Assembly: GCA_009936675.1 (NCBI GenBank) | Contig: JAACDY010000172.1 | Location: 1 to 40,192 of the forward strand | Reading direction: 5' to 3' | Length of the DNA stretch: 40,192 nucleotides | Source: Bacteroidota bacterium | GTDB taxonomy: Bacteria; Bacteroidota; Bacteroidia; Flavobacteriales; Flavobacteriaceae | Shown: positions 6,936-15,072 of the stretch, piece by piece | How the letters are laid out: every line of letters begins with the position of its first letter | Position numbering within the stretch: the stretch's first letter is position 1 | The notes under the pieces: model-generated | Told to the model about the DNA's origin: nothing | The model's input: the letters and a program-made list of their open reading frames with translations, nothing else | Databases searched by the model: none | Made by a program: the position numbers and the translations under genes

Positions 6936-7988
6936 TTATTCGATGGTTTTGATGGTTGATTTTTGGGCTTCTTTTCGACTGCCGTCGAATCCTGAAATTC
7001 CACTTACAGTAGTGTATTTGAGAACGTTTCTTTTGTCGGGATAAATGCGCTGGAAGGCACTTTGGCACATCAAAGTAGCTTCATGGAAGCCACAAAGTAT
7101 TAGTTTGAGTTTCCCCGGATAGGTGTTGACATCGCCAATGGCGTAAATTCCAGGAATATTGGTTTGATAGTCCAGACTGTTGTCCACTTTGATGGCGTTT
7201 TTTTCAATTTCCAATCCCCATTGGGCGATGGGACCCAGTTTGGGAGTCAATCCAAAAAGGGGAATAAAATAATCCACAGGATGTGCTAGGGAAGTTCCCT
7301 CATGGTTAATGGTTACAGAGGACAAGTGCTTTTCGCCCTCCAAAGCGGTGACTTGGGCAGGAGTGATGAGTTGGATTTTGTTTTGGTCTTTGAGGGCTTG
7401 CACTTTTTCTACCGAATCGAGCGCACCTCTAAATTCGTTGCGGCGGTGCACCAAAGTAACACTTTGGGCTATGTCTGCCAACACTATGGTCCAATCCAGT
7501 GCCGAATCCCCACCTCCGGCAATGAGTACTTTTTGATTGCGGTATTTTTCGGGCTCACGGATGATATAGTCCACCCCCTTGTCCTCCCATTTTGCCAAAT
7601 CGGCCAAGTCGGGCTTACGCGGTTCGAAAGTCCCTAAACCTCCAGCGATGGCAACAACAGGGGCTTGGTGCTGGGTACCCTTATTGGTGGTAACCACAAA
7701 GCTACCGTCTTTCTTTTTTTCGATTTCTTGAGCGGTTTCCCCCAACGTAAAACCGGGTTGGAAGGGTTGGATCTGTTTCATCAACTGATCGACCAAGTCG
7801 CCCGCCAAAATTTCGGGGCGGGAGGGGATATCATAGATGGGTTTTTTGGGATAGATTTCGGCACACTGCCCTCCGGCTTTGGGGAGGGAATCGATCAGGT
7901 GGCATTTTAACTTTAACAATCCTGCTTCAAACACCGCAAACAAACCAGTAGGCCCGGCTCCAATAATGATGATGTCCGTTTTGATCAT
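6936..7988 (-). CDS. Ferredoxin--NADP reductase, thioredoxin-reductase-like (YumC type)
   Basis: A 350-residue flavoprotein. The N-terminal FAD motif IIGAGPTGLFAVFEAG (about residues 8-23), the PKAGGQCAEIYPKKPIYDIP segment and the second nucleotide site IAGGGDSALDW with VHRRNEFRG match the TrxR-like ferredoxin/flavodoxin NADP reductase family. The IYAIGDVNTYPGKLKLI block closes the FAD domain. The redox CxxC of true thioredoxin reductases is absent. It moves electrons between NADPH and ferredoxin. It lies between a nifU-like gene (3 bp upstream) and the ferredoxin, within the Fe-S module headed by mrp. Confidence 0.9.
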   Translation of the reverse strand: MIKTDIIIIGAGPTGLFAVFEAGLLKLKCHLIDSLPKAGGQCAEIYPKKPIYDIPSRPEILAGDLVDQLMKQIQPFQPGFTLGETAQEIEKKKDGSFVVTTNKGTQHQAPVVAIAGGLGTFEPRKPDLADLAKWEDKGVDYIIREPEKYRNQKVLIAGGGDSALDWTIVLADIAQSVTLVHRRNEFRGALDSVEKVQALKDQNKIQLITPAQVTALEGEKHLSSVTINHEGTSLAHPVDYFIPLFGLTPKLGPIAQWGLEIEKNAIKVDNSLDYQTNIPGIYAIGDVNTYPGKLKLILCGFHEATLMCQSAFQRIYPDKRNVLKYTTVSGISGFDGSRKEAQKSTIKTIE

Positions 7989-7991
7989 GGG

Positions 7992-8237
7992 CTAGGCAGG
8001 GTCAACACTGACAACCTCCTCGATCTGAGGAACGTATTTTTTGATGGTCATCTCTACCCCCGACTTAAGAGTCATCTGATTGACAGTACAGGAAACACAG
8101 GCTCCGTGGAGCTTTACCTTTACCTTTTTGTCATTTTCGATAGCAACCAAAGAAATGTCCCCGCCGTCTGAGGCCAAAAAAGGACGAATCTCTTCCAATG
8201 CTATCAGTACTTTCTCTTCTATTTGTTGTGTATCCAT
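7992..8237 (-). CDS. NifU C-terminal-domain Fe-S cluster scaffold/carrier
   Basis: An 81-residue protein consisting only of the NifU C-terminal (Nfu) domain: LEEIRPFLASDGGDISLV, then HGACVSCTVNQMTLKSGVE with the cluster-binding CxxC at residues 47 and 50. Such proteins bind and deliver a 4Fe-4S cluster to target apoproteins. I chose ATG 8237 (MDTQQIEEKV) because the upstream start at 8261 would overlap the end of mrp. The chosen start lies 5 bp after the mrp stop. Its neighbours are the Mrp/ApbC carrier upstream and a ferredoxin reductase and ferredoxin downstream. Confidence 0.9.
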   Translation of the reverse strand: MDTQQIEEKVLIALEEIRPFLASDGGDISLVAIENDKKVKVKLHGACVSCTVNQMTLKSGVEMTIKKYVPQIEEVVSVDPA

Positions 8238-8242
8238 TTGTG

Positions 8243-9370
8243 TTATTTTACGGCGGCGCAACCCACCATATTGGTGATGGCTACGGCCTTGGTTGGTGGT
8301 AAGGTGGTATTTCTTTTCAATAATTGGGTCACCAAGTTTTGGGTGACCTCGGTAAAGGACTGCTGAATAGGCGTGGCCTCTTGCAATGCGGCAGGTCTTC
8401 CCACATCGGCCGCTTCTCTCACTGATTGCACCAATGGCAAAGCACCGAGGAAGGGTACGTTTTTGTCTGCAGCCAAATTTTCTGCGCCTTGCTTCCCGAA
8501 AATGTAATATTTATTATCGGGCAATTCCTCAGGGGTGAAATAGGCCATATTTTCGATAATGCCCAAAACTGGGACATCTATATTTGCTTGTGTAAACATG
8601 GCGATTCCTTTTTTGGCATCTGCCAAAGCCACATTTTGGGGAGTACTGACCACCACCGCCCCATTCAAGGGAAGAGATTGTACTATACTCAGGTGAATGT
8701 CACCCGTACCCGGCGGAAGGTCAATGAGTAAAAAATCTAGGTTTCCCCAGTCGGCGTCAAAGATCATTTGATTGAGAGCCTTGGCTGCCATTGGGCCACG
8801 CCAAACCACCGCTTGGTTGGGTTGGGTGAAAAATCCGATGGACAAGACCTTGACTCCATAATTTTCTACTGGTGCCATTTTGGATTTACCGTCCACATTG
8901 ACCGATAGGGGTCTTTTGCCCTCCAGATCGAGCATGGTGGGTATGGAAGGGCCATAAATATCGGCATCCAAAATCCCAACTTTACAACCCATTTGGGCAA
9001 GAGTAACCGCCAGATTGACTGTTACGGTAGATTTTCCTACGCCTCCTTTTCCAGAAGAGATCGCAATAATGGAATCTATACCAGCTATGGGCTGACCCTT
9101 GATGGGTGCTGCTGGAGCAGGAGTTTCTACTTTGGTGTTAATTTTGATTTTGGCCTTGGAATGAACTTTTTCATGCAGTACTTCCATAATGGTGACCTCT
9201 AATTTTTTTCGGGCTTGTAGGCTAGGATTGGTCAAACGAACATCAATGTCGATCTCATCTGCGAAGACCATAATGTTGGTCACGGCCTTGCTGTCAATCA
9301 AGTTTTCTCCTGCTCCTGGTGCAGTGATTGTTTTCAAGGCTTGCACCACCTCTTGCTTGTTCAATTTCAT
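8243..9370 (-). CDS. mrp: Mrp/NBP35 family P-loop ATPase, Fe-S cluster carrier
   Basis: A 375-residue protein with an N-terminal MIP18/DUF59 domain (about residues 1-85) and a C-terminal Mrp/NBP35 ATPase. The deviant Walker A SSGKGGVGKSTVTVNLA lies at about residues 106-122, followed by GILDADIYGPSIP and LLIDLPPGTGDIHLS. The ATPase carries and transfers Fe-S clusters. The CxxC near the end seen in many Mrp proteins is replaced here by ENMAYFTPEELPDNKYYIFG, which I recall as usual in flavobacteria. It heads the operon mrp, nifU-like, reductase, ferredoxin, and has the best promoter match in the window. Confidence 0.93.
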   Translation of the reverse strand: MKLNKQEVVQALKTITAPGAGENLIDSKAVTNIMVFADEIDIDVRLTNPSLQARKKLEVTIMEVLHEKVHSKAKIKINTKVETPAPAAPIKGQPIAGIDSIIAISSGKGGVGKSTVTVNLAVTLAQMGCKVGILDADIYGPSIPTMLDLEGKRPLSVNVDGKSKMAPVENYGVKVLSIGFFTQPNQAVVWRGPMAAKALNQMIFDADWGNLDFLLIDLPPGTGDIHLSIVQSLPLNGAVVVSTPQNVALADAKKGIAMFTQANIDVPVLGIIENMAYFTPEELPDNKYYIFGKQGAENLAADKNVPFLGALPLVQSVREAADVGRPAALQEATPIQQSFTEVTQNLVTQLLKRNTTLPPTKAVAITNMVGCAAVK

Positions 9371-9397
9371 CTCCAGCCAACTTATTTTTGGAATTAC

Positions 9398-9427
9398 AAA
9401 TATACTCTAATCTACTCGGAAACAAAA
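9398..9427 (-). promoter_or_regulatory. Bacteroidetes-type promoter for the mrp operon
   Basis: On the minus strand TTTTG (9427-9423), a 17-bp spacer and TATATTTG (9405-9398) match the flavobacterial -33 TTG / -7 TAnnTTTG layout. The predicted transcription start lies about 20 nt before the mrp ATG at 9370. The -33 element abuts the end of the preceding minus-strand gene, whose stop is at 9430. Confidence 0.55.
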
Positions 9428-9429
9428 GT

Positions 9430-9765
9430 TTAGATTTCAAAGGGTGGTAGGGCCGCATTGGGATCCCAAAAAAAGTCTTTAAAATCAATGATTTGATCAT
9501 TTTTAACGGAGATTCCCTCATTTTCGAGAAGTTGTTGCATCAATTTGGATCCAGGGAAATGGTGCTTTCCAGTCAATAAACCATTGCGGTTGACAACCCG
9601 ATGGGCGGGCACTTCGGGCCGCTGATGGGAGGCGTTCATGGCATAACCTACCATTCTAGCACTCTGGGGATGACCCAAATAACGGGCGATGGCACCATAG
9701 GAAGTAACCCTCCCAGGCGGAATCTTTTGAACGACTGCATAGACCTGATCAAAAAATAAAGACAT
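9430..9765 (-). CDS. MGMT-family alkyltransferase-like protein (ATL)
   Basis: A 111-residue protein with the O6-alkylguanine-DNA alkyltransferase C-terminal fold: DQVYAVVQKIPPGRVTSYGAIA, GHPQSARMVGYAM, then VPAHRVVNRNG. In active transferases the motif is PCHRV; here residue 54 is Ala, so the alkyl-accepting Cys is missing. That defines alkyltransferase-like proteins, which bind O6-alkylguanine and flag it for nucleotide excision repair rather than repairing it. The ATG overlaps the trmB stop (ATGA), so the two are translationally coupled. Confidence 0.85.
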   Translation of the reverse strand: MSLFFDQVYAVVQKIPPGRVTSYGAIARYLGHPQSARMVGYAMNASHQRPEVPAHRVVNRNGLLTGKHHFPGSKLMQQLLENEGISVKNDQIIDFKDFFWDPNAALPPFEI

Positions 9766-10439
9766 CAGTTGAATTGAAATTGAAGATAGGTGATGGGTAT
9801 GTTTTGCTCTAAAAACATTTTTTCATAGAAGGTTTGTATTGCCACCGCACTTTGCGGAGCATGGGGATTGTTGTAAATGTCGTGGTGGGCATAAAGCAAG
9901 TGGTAGGCCGGATCGTGCATCAATCCCAAAGTATAACCGTGTAAAAAGGCGCTGTCGGTTTTGAGATGAACACTGCCCTGATCTTGCAGTATCTTTTGAT
10001 ATCGATTCAAAAAAGCTGGATGGGTCAATCGGTGTTTGCTTCTTTTGAATTTGATCTGCGGATCGGGAAAGGTGATCCAAATCTCGGACACTTCACCATC
10101 GGCAAAAAGGGTATCAATCAACTCGATTTGCGCACGGACAAAGGCAATATTTTCCCTGTTTTCTTCCAGTGCTGTTTTGGCACCCCTCCAAAAGCGTGCG
10201 CCTTTGATATCAATACCTATGAAATTCTTGTCGGGATTTTGAGTGGCCAAATGGAGGGTGTACTCCCCTTTTCCACAGCCCAACTCCAATACGATGGGGC
10301 GGTCATTCCCAAAATACTTTTGGTGCCAGTGGCCTTTGAGCTCAAAAGCATCTTTTTCTAATTGCTCTCGCGAAGGCTGAATGACGTTTTTGAAGGTTTG
10401 ATTCTCCTTAAATCGTTTGAGTTTGTTTTTACTTCCCAT
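9765..10439 (-). CDS. trmB: tRNA (guanosine(46)-N7)-methyltransferase
   Basis: A 224-residue SAM-dependent methyltransferase that forms m7G46 in the tRNA variable loop. The SAM site is IVLELGCGKGEYTLHLA (about residues 49-65), followed by FIGIDIKGARFWRGAK and the TrmB signature WITFPDPQIKFKRSKHRLTH. The N-terminus is short and basic (MGSKNKLKRFKEN), as usual for the Bacteroidetes members. It starts 37 bp after the sensor kinase and overlaps the ATL gene by ATGA. Confidence 0.93.
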   Translation of the reverse strand: MGSKNKLKRFKENQTFKNVIQPSREQLEKDAFELKGHWHQKYFGNDRPIVLELGCGKGEYTLHLATQNPDKNFIGIDIKGARFWRGAKTALEENRENIAFVRAQIELIDTLFADGEVSEIWITFPDPQIKFKRSKHRLTHPAFLNRYQKILQDQGSVHLKTDSAFLHGYTLGLMHDPAYHLLYAHHDIYNNPHAPQSAVAIQTFYEKMFLEQNIPITYLQFQFN

Positions 10440-10476
10440 GGCCTTAAATCAGATGACAAATTTAGCCAATGAGAAA

Positions 10477-11544
10477 TTAATCTTGGGTAGATCTTACCTC
10501 TTTGGTGACCCGCTGGAGGGAAAAAGAAAATTCGGACCCTGCCCCGGGGGTACTTTCGACCAAAAGTTTTTCCTGATGGGCTTCGATAATGTGCTTGACG
10601 ATGGACAAGCCCAATCCCGAACCTCCTGCTTTCCGATTTCCAGATTTGTCCACCCGATAAAAACGCTCGAAAAGTCGGGGCAAGTGCTCCTCTGCTATCC
10701 CTTCCCCATTGTCAGAAATCTTGACCAATATCTTTTCTTCGTTCAGTTCTTCCAAGCTCACTTCAGTTTTTCCGTTTTTTACGCCATACTTCAGTGAATT
10801 GACAATCAAATTGGTCAATACCTGCTGTATCCTTTCTTCATCGGCAAAAACCTGATAAGACTGGGTGTACTCCCGATCAAAACCGATTGAAATTTTGTTT
10901 TTAATGGCTTGCATCTCGAGCAAATCAAAAACGTTTTCGATCAACTCATTGATGTCAAAAAAAGTCCTGTCGATGGTTTTAATACCAGATTCAAATTGGG
11001 TGATCAAGTCCAAATCTTTGACCACATAAATCAAGCGTTACACACCCTTAGCCGTTCTTTTGAGGTATTTTTCTCTGACATTTTTGTCTCCAATGGCTCC
11101 CTCCAACAAAGTGAGTACATAGCCCTGTATGGTAAACAAAGGGGTTTTTAGTTCATGGGATATATTTCCGATAAATTCCTTTCGGTAGTCTTCCTTTTCT
11201 TTGAGGGTCTCAATTTCTAGTTTTTTGTCGTCGGCAAACTTTTGAACACTTTCCCGAAGAGCCTCCATATCAGATTGAACAATTTGTTGGCTCATTGATA
11301 CGCCCGAGGGAGAAAGATCGTTGTAAATGCCCTTGATTTTATTGAGAATAAACCTTTCAATTCGATAATTGATTAGGAACACTGAAAAAATAAAGAATAA
11401 CAAAAGCATAATTGCCACCAACAGCAGAATTTCGGTATCGGGTTTTAGGTCGATGACTAAAAATAAAAGAGTCATCATCAAGACCAACAATCCAACCAAA
11501 ATGGCCGACAAACGAAATGCAACTCTAAAATTCTTAATTCTCAA
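10477..11544 (-). CDS. PhoR-like sensor histidine kinase interrupted by in-frame TAA
   Basis: Read across a TAA at 11040-11038 (codon 169), this is a complete 355-residue membrane kinase. It has two membrane helices (about residues 10-31 and 38-59), a linker, the dimerisation domain FIGNISHELKTPLFTIQGY with His130, then the ATPase domain with QQVLTNLIVNSLKYG, ISDNGEGI and GGSGLGLSIVKHII. The stop falls inside a conserved helix: KRTAKGV, stop, RLIYVVKDLDLITQFESG, where relatives have Glu. The frame on both sides is undamaged. A TTG start at 11544 follows the regulator stop by 8 bp, and a TTG two codons after the TAA could restart a catalytic half without the His. Terminated at TAA, the protein would lack its ATPase domain. 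Confidence 0.85.
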
Positions 11545-11552
11545 AACGGGAA

Positions 11553-12245
11553 TTATTTGGAGGGTTGAACAAATTTATAACCCACGCCTTTGACAGTCTT
11601 GAAATATTTGTCCCCCACTTTTTCTCTGAGTTTTCGGATGTGAACATCTATGGTTCTATCCCCCACTACTACTTCACTCCCCCAAACGACTTCCATGATT
11701 TTTTCTCTTTTGACCACCTTATCTGGTTTGGAAGCCAAAAGGTAAAGGAGTTCAAATTCTTTTCGGGGTAAGGAGAAGGTTTTCCCTTTGTGGGTGACTT
11801 CATACTGTTCTTTTTCAATGATGAGTTTGCCCAGTTGGATTTTATCTTGATTTTCTTCTTCTTTTTTGAGGCGACGTAAAAGAGCTTTGACTTTGGAAAC
11901 AATGATTTTGGGCTTGATGGGCTTGGTAACATAGTCGTCTGCGCCAGCATCAAAAGCCGCTACGTAGGAATAATCTTCCCCCCTAGCGGTGAGAAACATG
12001 ATGATTGTGTCGTTAAAAGTAGGATCGCTACGCAATTCTTCACAGGCTTCAATACCATCCATTTCAGGCATCATCACATCCATGATGATTAAATGAGGGG
12101 TGTTTTTTTGAGCCTTCTGTAGGGCCTCTTATCCATTGGAGGCTGTCTTTACGTTGTATCCCTCTTGTTCTAGGTTGTATCTTATGATCTCAATAACATC
12201 GGGTTCATCGTCAACCAACAATATTTTAATATCCTTTTTTTTCAT
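11553..12245 (-). CDS. OmpR/PhoB-type response regulator interrupted by in-frame TAA
   Basis: The full frame starts at ATG 12245 (MKKKDIKILLVDDEPDVIEI) and gives 230 residues: a receiver domain with acidic pair Asp12/Asp13, phospho-acceptor Asp56 (IIMDVMMPEMDG), FLTARGED and the VTKPIKP lysine, then a winged-helix DNA-binding domain (FSLPRKEFELLYLLA, RTIDVHIRKLREKVG). A TAA at 12131-12129 (codon 39) interrupts TASNG, stop, EALQKAQ. Codons on both sides are in frame and family-like. Translation from the next ATG (12083) would start at the residue before Asp56 and lack the acidic pocket. The cognate kinase downstream is also interrupted. Confidence 0.85.
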
Positions 12246-12340
12246 CAATTCTCTAATTTACTAATATAAAGATTTATCCCTTCATAGGGTTAAAAATACG
12301 TTTGTAAGCGTTCACAAATCATAATCGACATTAATTTTAT

Positions 12341-12348
12341 TAAATTTG
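12341..12348 (+). promoter_or_regulatory. Possible -7 box for the sorting-domain protein gene
   Basis: TAAATTTG fits the TAnnTTTG consensus and lies 28 nt before the TTG start at 12377. No matching -33 TTG is found at the expected distance, so the call is weak. The 131-bp region 12246-12376 also serves the divergent response regulator. Confidence 0.3.
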
Positions 12349-12376
12349 GGAAAATTTATCTAATAAAAATCTGACT

Positions 12377-12703
12377 TTGCGACTTGCACTGCTCTTTTTG
12401 TATCTTCTCTCAATGCATTTTGTTACTGCACAAAATGCACAAGGGGATTCTAGTAGTGCTATTTCGACAGAAAAATTAAGCTTTCAGTTGTATCCCAATC
12501 CCTATGCAGGGGGTAAGCTCCACGTTGTCTCCCATCCTACTGACATCAAAAACATAGTGATTCTCAATATTTTGGGTGAAGTGGTTTTTCAAATCACCAC
12601 TTATGAGAATTATGTAATGCCCAACAACCTCACCAGTGGGATCTACATTGTGAAAATCCAACAGGGATCCCAACAAGGATTGAGCCGTTTGGTGGTGCCT
12701 TGA
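12377..12703 (+). CDS. Minimal T9SS type A sorting-domain protein
   Basis: A 108-residue protein made of a signal peptide (MRLALLFLYLLSMHFVTAQ) and, after a ~15-residue Ser/Asn-rich stretch, only a Type IX secretion C-terminal sorting domain: QLYPNPYAGGKLHV, ILNILGEVVFQ, LTSGIYIVKIQQG and a final LSRLVVP. There is no cargo domain between the two signals. It should be exported to the periplasm and recognised by the PorSS machinery. The TTG at 12377 is the only start that includes the complete signal peptide. It lies 13 bp upstream of the LuxE-like gene and probably shares its transcript. Confidence 0.8.
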   Translation: MRLALLFLYLLSMHFVTAQNAQGDSSSAISTEKLSFQLYPNPYAGGKLHVVSHPTDIKNIVILNILGEVVFQITTYENYVMPNNLTSGIYIVKIQQGSQQGLSRLVVP

Positions 12704-12716
12704 TTGTGCCAACAAA

Positions 12717-13703
12717 ATGATCATCGAAAATTTGGAAAATTTTTGGGAAATCGACAGCCAAGCTGCCTTTGAAGCTTTGGCCGTAAAAACCTTTTATTTT
12801 CAATACGAAAACAACAAGGTTTACCGATCTTTTTGTGATCTGATCAACTGTCACCCTTCTGAAGTTGCTGCAGTAAAAGACATTCCCTATCTGCCCATTT
12901 CTTTTTTCAAATCAAAAAGGATATGCTCCTTTGCGTCAGAAAATATGGATTTTTTTAGTTCCAGTACCACCTCCGGCGGAAGTCCTTCAAAGCATTATTA
13001 CCGTCAACTGGAAGATTATCAAATGAGTTTCCGCAAGGGATTTGAACATTTTTTTGGAGCCATTGAAGATTTTAGAGTACTGGCTCTTTTGCCCTCTTAT
13101 ATGGAAAGATCGGGTTCCTCTCTCATTTATATGGCCAATGATATGATCCGCAATAGTGCTCAGCCAGAAAGCGGTTTTTACCTCAATCAATGGGAATCCC
13201 TGAAAAAAACCATCGACCAAGGGGAAGAAAAAGGTCAAAAAACACTGTTGTTGGGGGTATCTTTCGCCCTACTGGATTTGGTAGAGCAGTATTCATTTAA
13301 CCTTCAGCATACCTGGATTATGGAAACCGGAGGAATGAAAGGCAGGAGAAAAGAATTGACCCGCGAGGCCTTGCACGACCAACTGAAAAAGGGTTTTGGA
13401 GTTTCCAAAATTTACTCGGAGTACGGGATGACCGAATTACTCTCTCAAGCCTATTCCAAAGGGGAAGGGGTTTTTGAATGTCCCCCCTGGATGCGAGTCT
13501 CTGCCCGGGAGAATCAAGATCCTTTCCATCTGCTCCCTTGGGGACAAAGCGGGGGGTTGAATGTCATTGATCTGGCCAACCGCGACAGCTGCGCTTTTAT
13601 TGCAACAGAAGACCTCGGCAGGATTCATTCCAACTCACGCTTTGAAGTCTTGGGACGTTTGGATGCAACAGAAATACGGGGGTGCAACTTAATGGTGGTC
13701 TAG
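12717..13703 (+). CDS. LuxE-like acyl-protein synthetase / adenylate-forming enzyme
   Basis: A 328-residue member of the LuxE/PaaK-type adenylate-forming superfamily (PF04443-like). Evidence includes PYLPISFFKSKRI, the phosphate-binding loop FFSSSTTSGGSPSKHYY (about residues 79-95), TWIMETGGMKGRRKELTRE and YSEYGMTELLSQAYSKG in the central domain, ending FEVLGRLDATEIRGCNLMVV. LuxE activates fatty acids as acyl-AMP and holds them on a Cys. The substrate here is unknown; flavobacterial copies are usually annotated simply as acyl transferase. It follows the T9SS mini-protein and its TAG stop overlaps the tyrS stop on the other strand. Confidence 0.75.
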   Translation: MIIENLENFWEIDSQAAFEALAVKTFYFQYENNKVYRSFCDLINCHPSEVAAVKDIPYLPISFFKSKRICSFASENMDFFSSSTTSGGSPSKHYYRQLEDYQMSFRKGFEHFFGAIEDFRVLALLPSYMERSGSSLIYMANDMIRNSAQPESGFYLNQWESLKKTIDQGEEKGQKTLLLGVSFALLDLVEQYSFNLQHTWIMETGGMKGRRKELTREALHDQLKKGFGVSKIYSEYGMTELLSQAYSKGEGVFECPPWMRVSARENQDPFHLLPWGQSGGLNVIDLANRDSCAFIATEDLGRIHSNSRFEVLGRLDATEIRGCNLMVV

Positions 13704-14995
13704 ACGACCTTTACAATAAAATAATTTTTTTTACCCCTTTGTAGTAAAATGTATTGGTCATCGATCAAATCACTAGATCCAATGGCATAACTCTCATTTA
13801 CCTTGGTTTTGTTTACAGAAATGGAGTTTTCACTCAGTGCCCTACGGGCCTCTCCATTGGATTTTAAAAAGGAGGTGTGGGAAGCCAACAAGGCGATCAT
13901 GTCAATGCCATTGTTCAAATCAGAACGAGAAATCTCCGACTGGGGAACCCCTTCAAAGACCTCCAAAAAGGTTTGGCGATCAAGGTTTCTTAAATCCTCA
14001 GCCGTGGATCGACCGAATAAAATTTGACTGGCTTGAATGGCTTTTTGTAAATCTTCCTCAGAATGAACCATACGGGTGACCTCCTCGGCAATGGTTTTTT
14101 GCAGTAACCTCATATGAGGGTTTTCTTGGTGTTGCACGATCAAACCCTCTATGGTGACCTTGTTCAAAAGGGTGAAAATTTTAATGTAGTTTTCAGCATC
14201 CTCGTCAGAAGCGTTCAACCAATACTGATAAAACTTGTAGGGAGAGGTTCGGGTCTTGTCCAACCAAACATTACCCCCTTCTGTTTTCCCAAATTTTGTT
14301 CCATCGGCCTTGGTTATTAATGGACAGGTGATGGCATAGGATTTTCCGCCCAACTTGCGTCGGATCAATTCTGTTCCCGTGGTGATATTCCCCCACTGAT
14401 CACTGCCGCCCATTTGCAACTTGCAGTTCATGTTTTGATAGAGGTGTAAAAAGTCATAGCCCTGCAGCAATTGGTAGGTAAATTCGGTAAAAGACATGCC
14501 CACTTTGGCATCGCTGCCAAGGCGTTTTTTTACGGAGTCCTTGGCCATCATATAGTTGACGGTCAAATGCTTACCAATATCACGAGAAAAATCGATCAAA
14601 CTGAAGTCTTTGGTCCAATCATAGTTGTTGACCAATTGAGCCGCTTTGGGGTTGGCGGGATCAAAATCAAGAAATTTTTGCAGTTGGTTTCTAATGCCAT
14701 CCACGTTTTTCTGTAATGCCTCTGCATCCAAAAGATTTCTTTCGTCGGACTTTCCAGAAGGATCGCCAATCATTCCTGTGGCTCCACCCACTAGAGCAAT
14801 AGGCCTATGACCCGCCCTTTGAAAATGGATCAAAATCATGATTTGCACCAAGCTACCAATGTGAAGGGAATCGGCCGTTGGATCAAAACCAATATAACCC
14901 GATGTGATGTTTTGGTTCAAATGATCCTCTGTTTCGGGCATAATGTCGTGCAACATGCCTCGCCAACGAAGTTCTTCTACAAAATTTTTCTGCAT
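13700..14995 (-). CDS. tyrS: Tyrosyl-tRNA synthetase
   Basis: A 431-residue class I synthetase that charges tRNA-Tyr. The HIGH-like motif appears in GFDPTADSLHIGSLVQIM (about residues 37-54) and the KMSKS-like motif as TKADGTKFGKTEGGNVWLD. The tyrosine site shows YQLLQGYDFLHLYQNMNCKLQMGGSDQWGN. A C-terminal S4-type domain follows (FLKSNGEARRALSENSISVN, then ILLQRGKKNYFIVKVV). Its stop overlaps that of the convergent LuxE-like gene by sharing the tetranucleotide CTAG (13700-13703). A promoter-like pair lies upstream at 15012-15040. Confidence 0.95.
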   Translation of the reverse strand: MQKNFVEELRWRGMLHDIMPETEDHLNQNITSGYIGFDPTADSLHIGSLVQIMILIHFQRAGHRPIALVGGATGMIGDPSGKSDERNLLDAEALQKNVDGIRNQLQKFLDFDPANPKAAQLVNNYDWTKDFSLIDFSRDIGKHLTVNYMMAKDSVKKRLGSDAKVGMSFTEFTYQLLQGYDFLHLYQNMNCKLQMGGSDQWGNITTGTELIRRKLGGKSYAITCPLITKADGTKFGKTEGGNVWLDKTRTSPYKFYQYWLNASDEDAENYIKIFTLLNKVTIEGLIVQHQENPHMRLLQKTIAEEVTRMVHSEEDLQKAIQASQILFGRSTAEDLRNLDRQTFLEVFEGVPQSEISRSDLNNGIDMIALLASHTSFLKSNGEARRALSENSISVNKTKVNESYAIGSSDLIDDQYILLQRGKKNYFIVKVV

Positions 14996-15011
14996 TGCTT
15001 TGATTTGAAAG

Positions 15012-15040
15012 CAAAGATAGATTTATGCCCTAAAACAAAA
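15012..15040 (-). promoter_or_regulatory. Probable promoter for tyrS
   Basis: On the minus strand TTTTG (15040-15036), a 16-bp spacer and TATCTTTG (15019-15012) match the Bacteroidetes -33/-7 arrangement, with a slightly short spacer. The start codon is at 14995, predicting a leader of about 10 nt. The 77-bp gap is shared with the divergent SDR gene. Confidence 0.45.
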
Positions 15041-15072
15041 AATTATTCTTTAAAAAGCATTAGTTTTAGTTT

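Noticed and set aside
8243..9370. Mrp protein without the usual C-terminal CxxC
   Set aside because: Flavobacterial Mrp proteins commonly have the ENM.YFTPEELP..KYYIFG form, so this is a lineage feature.
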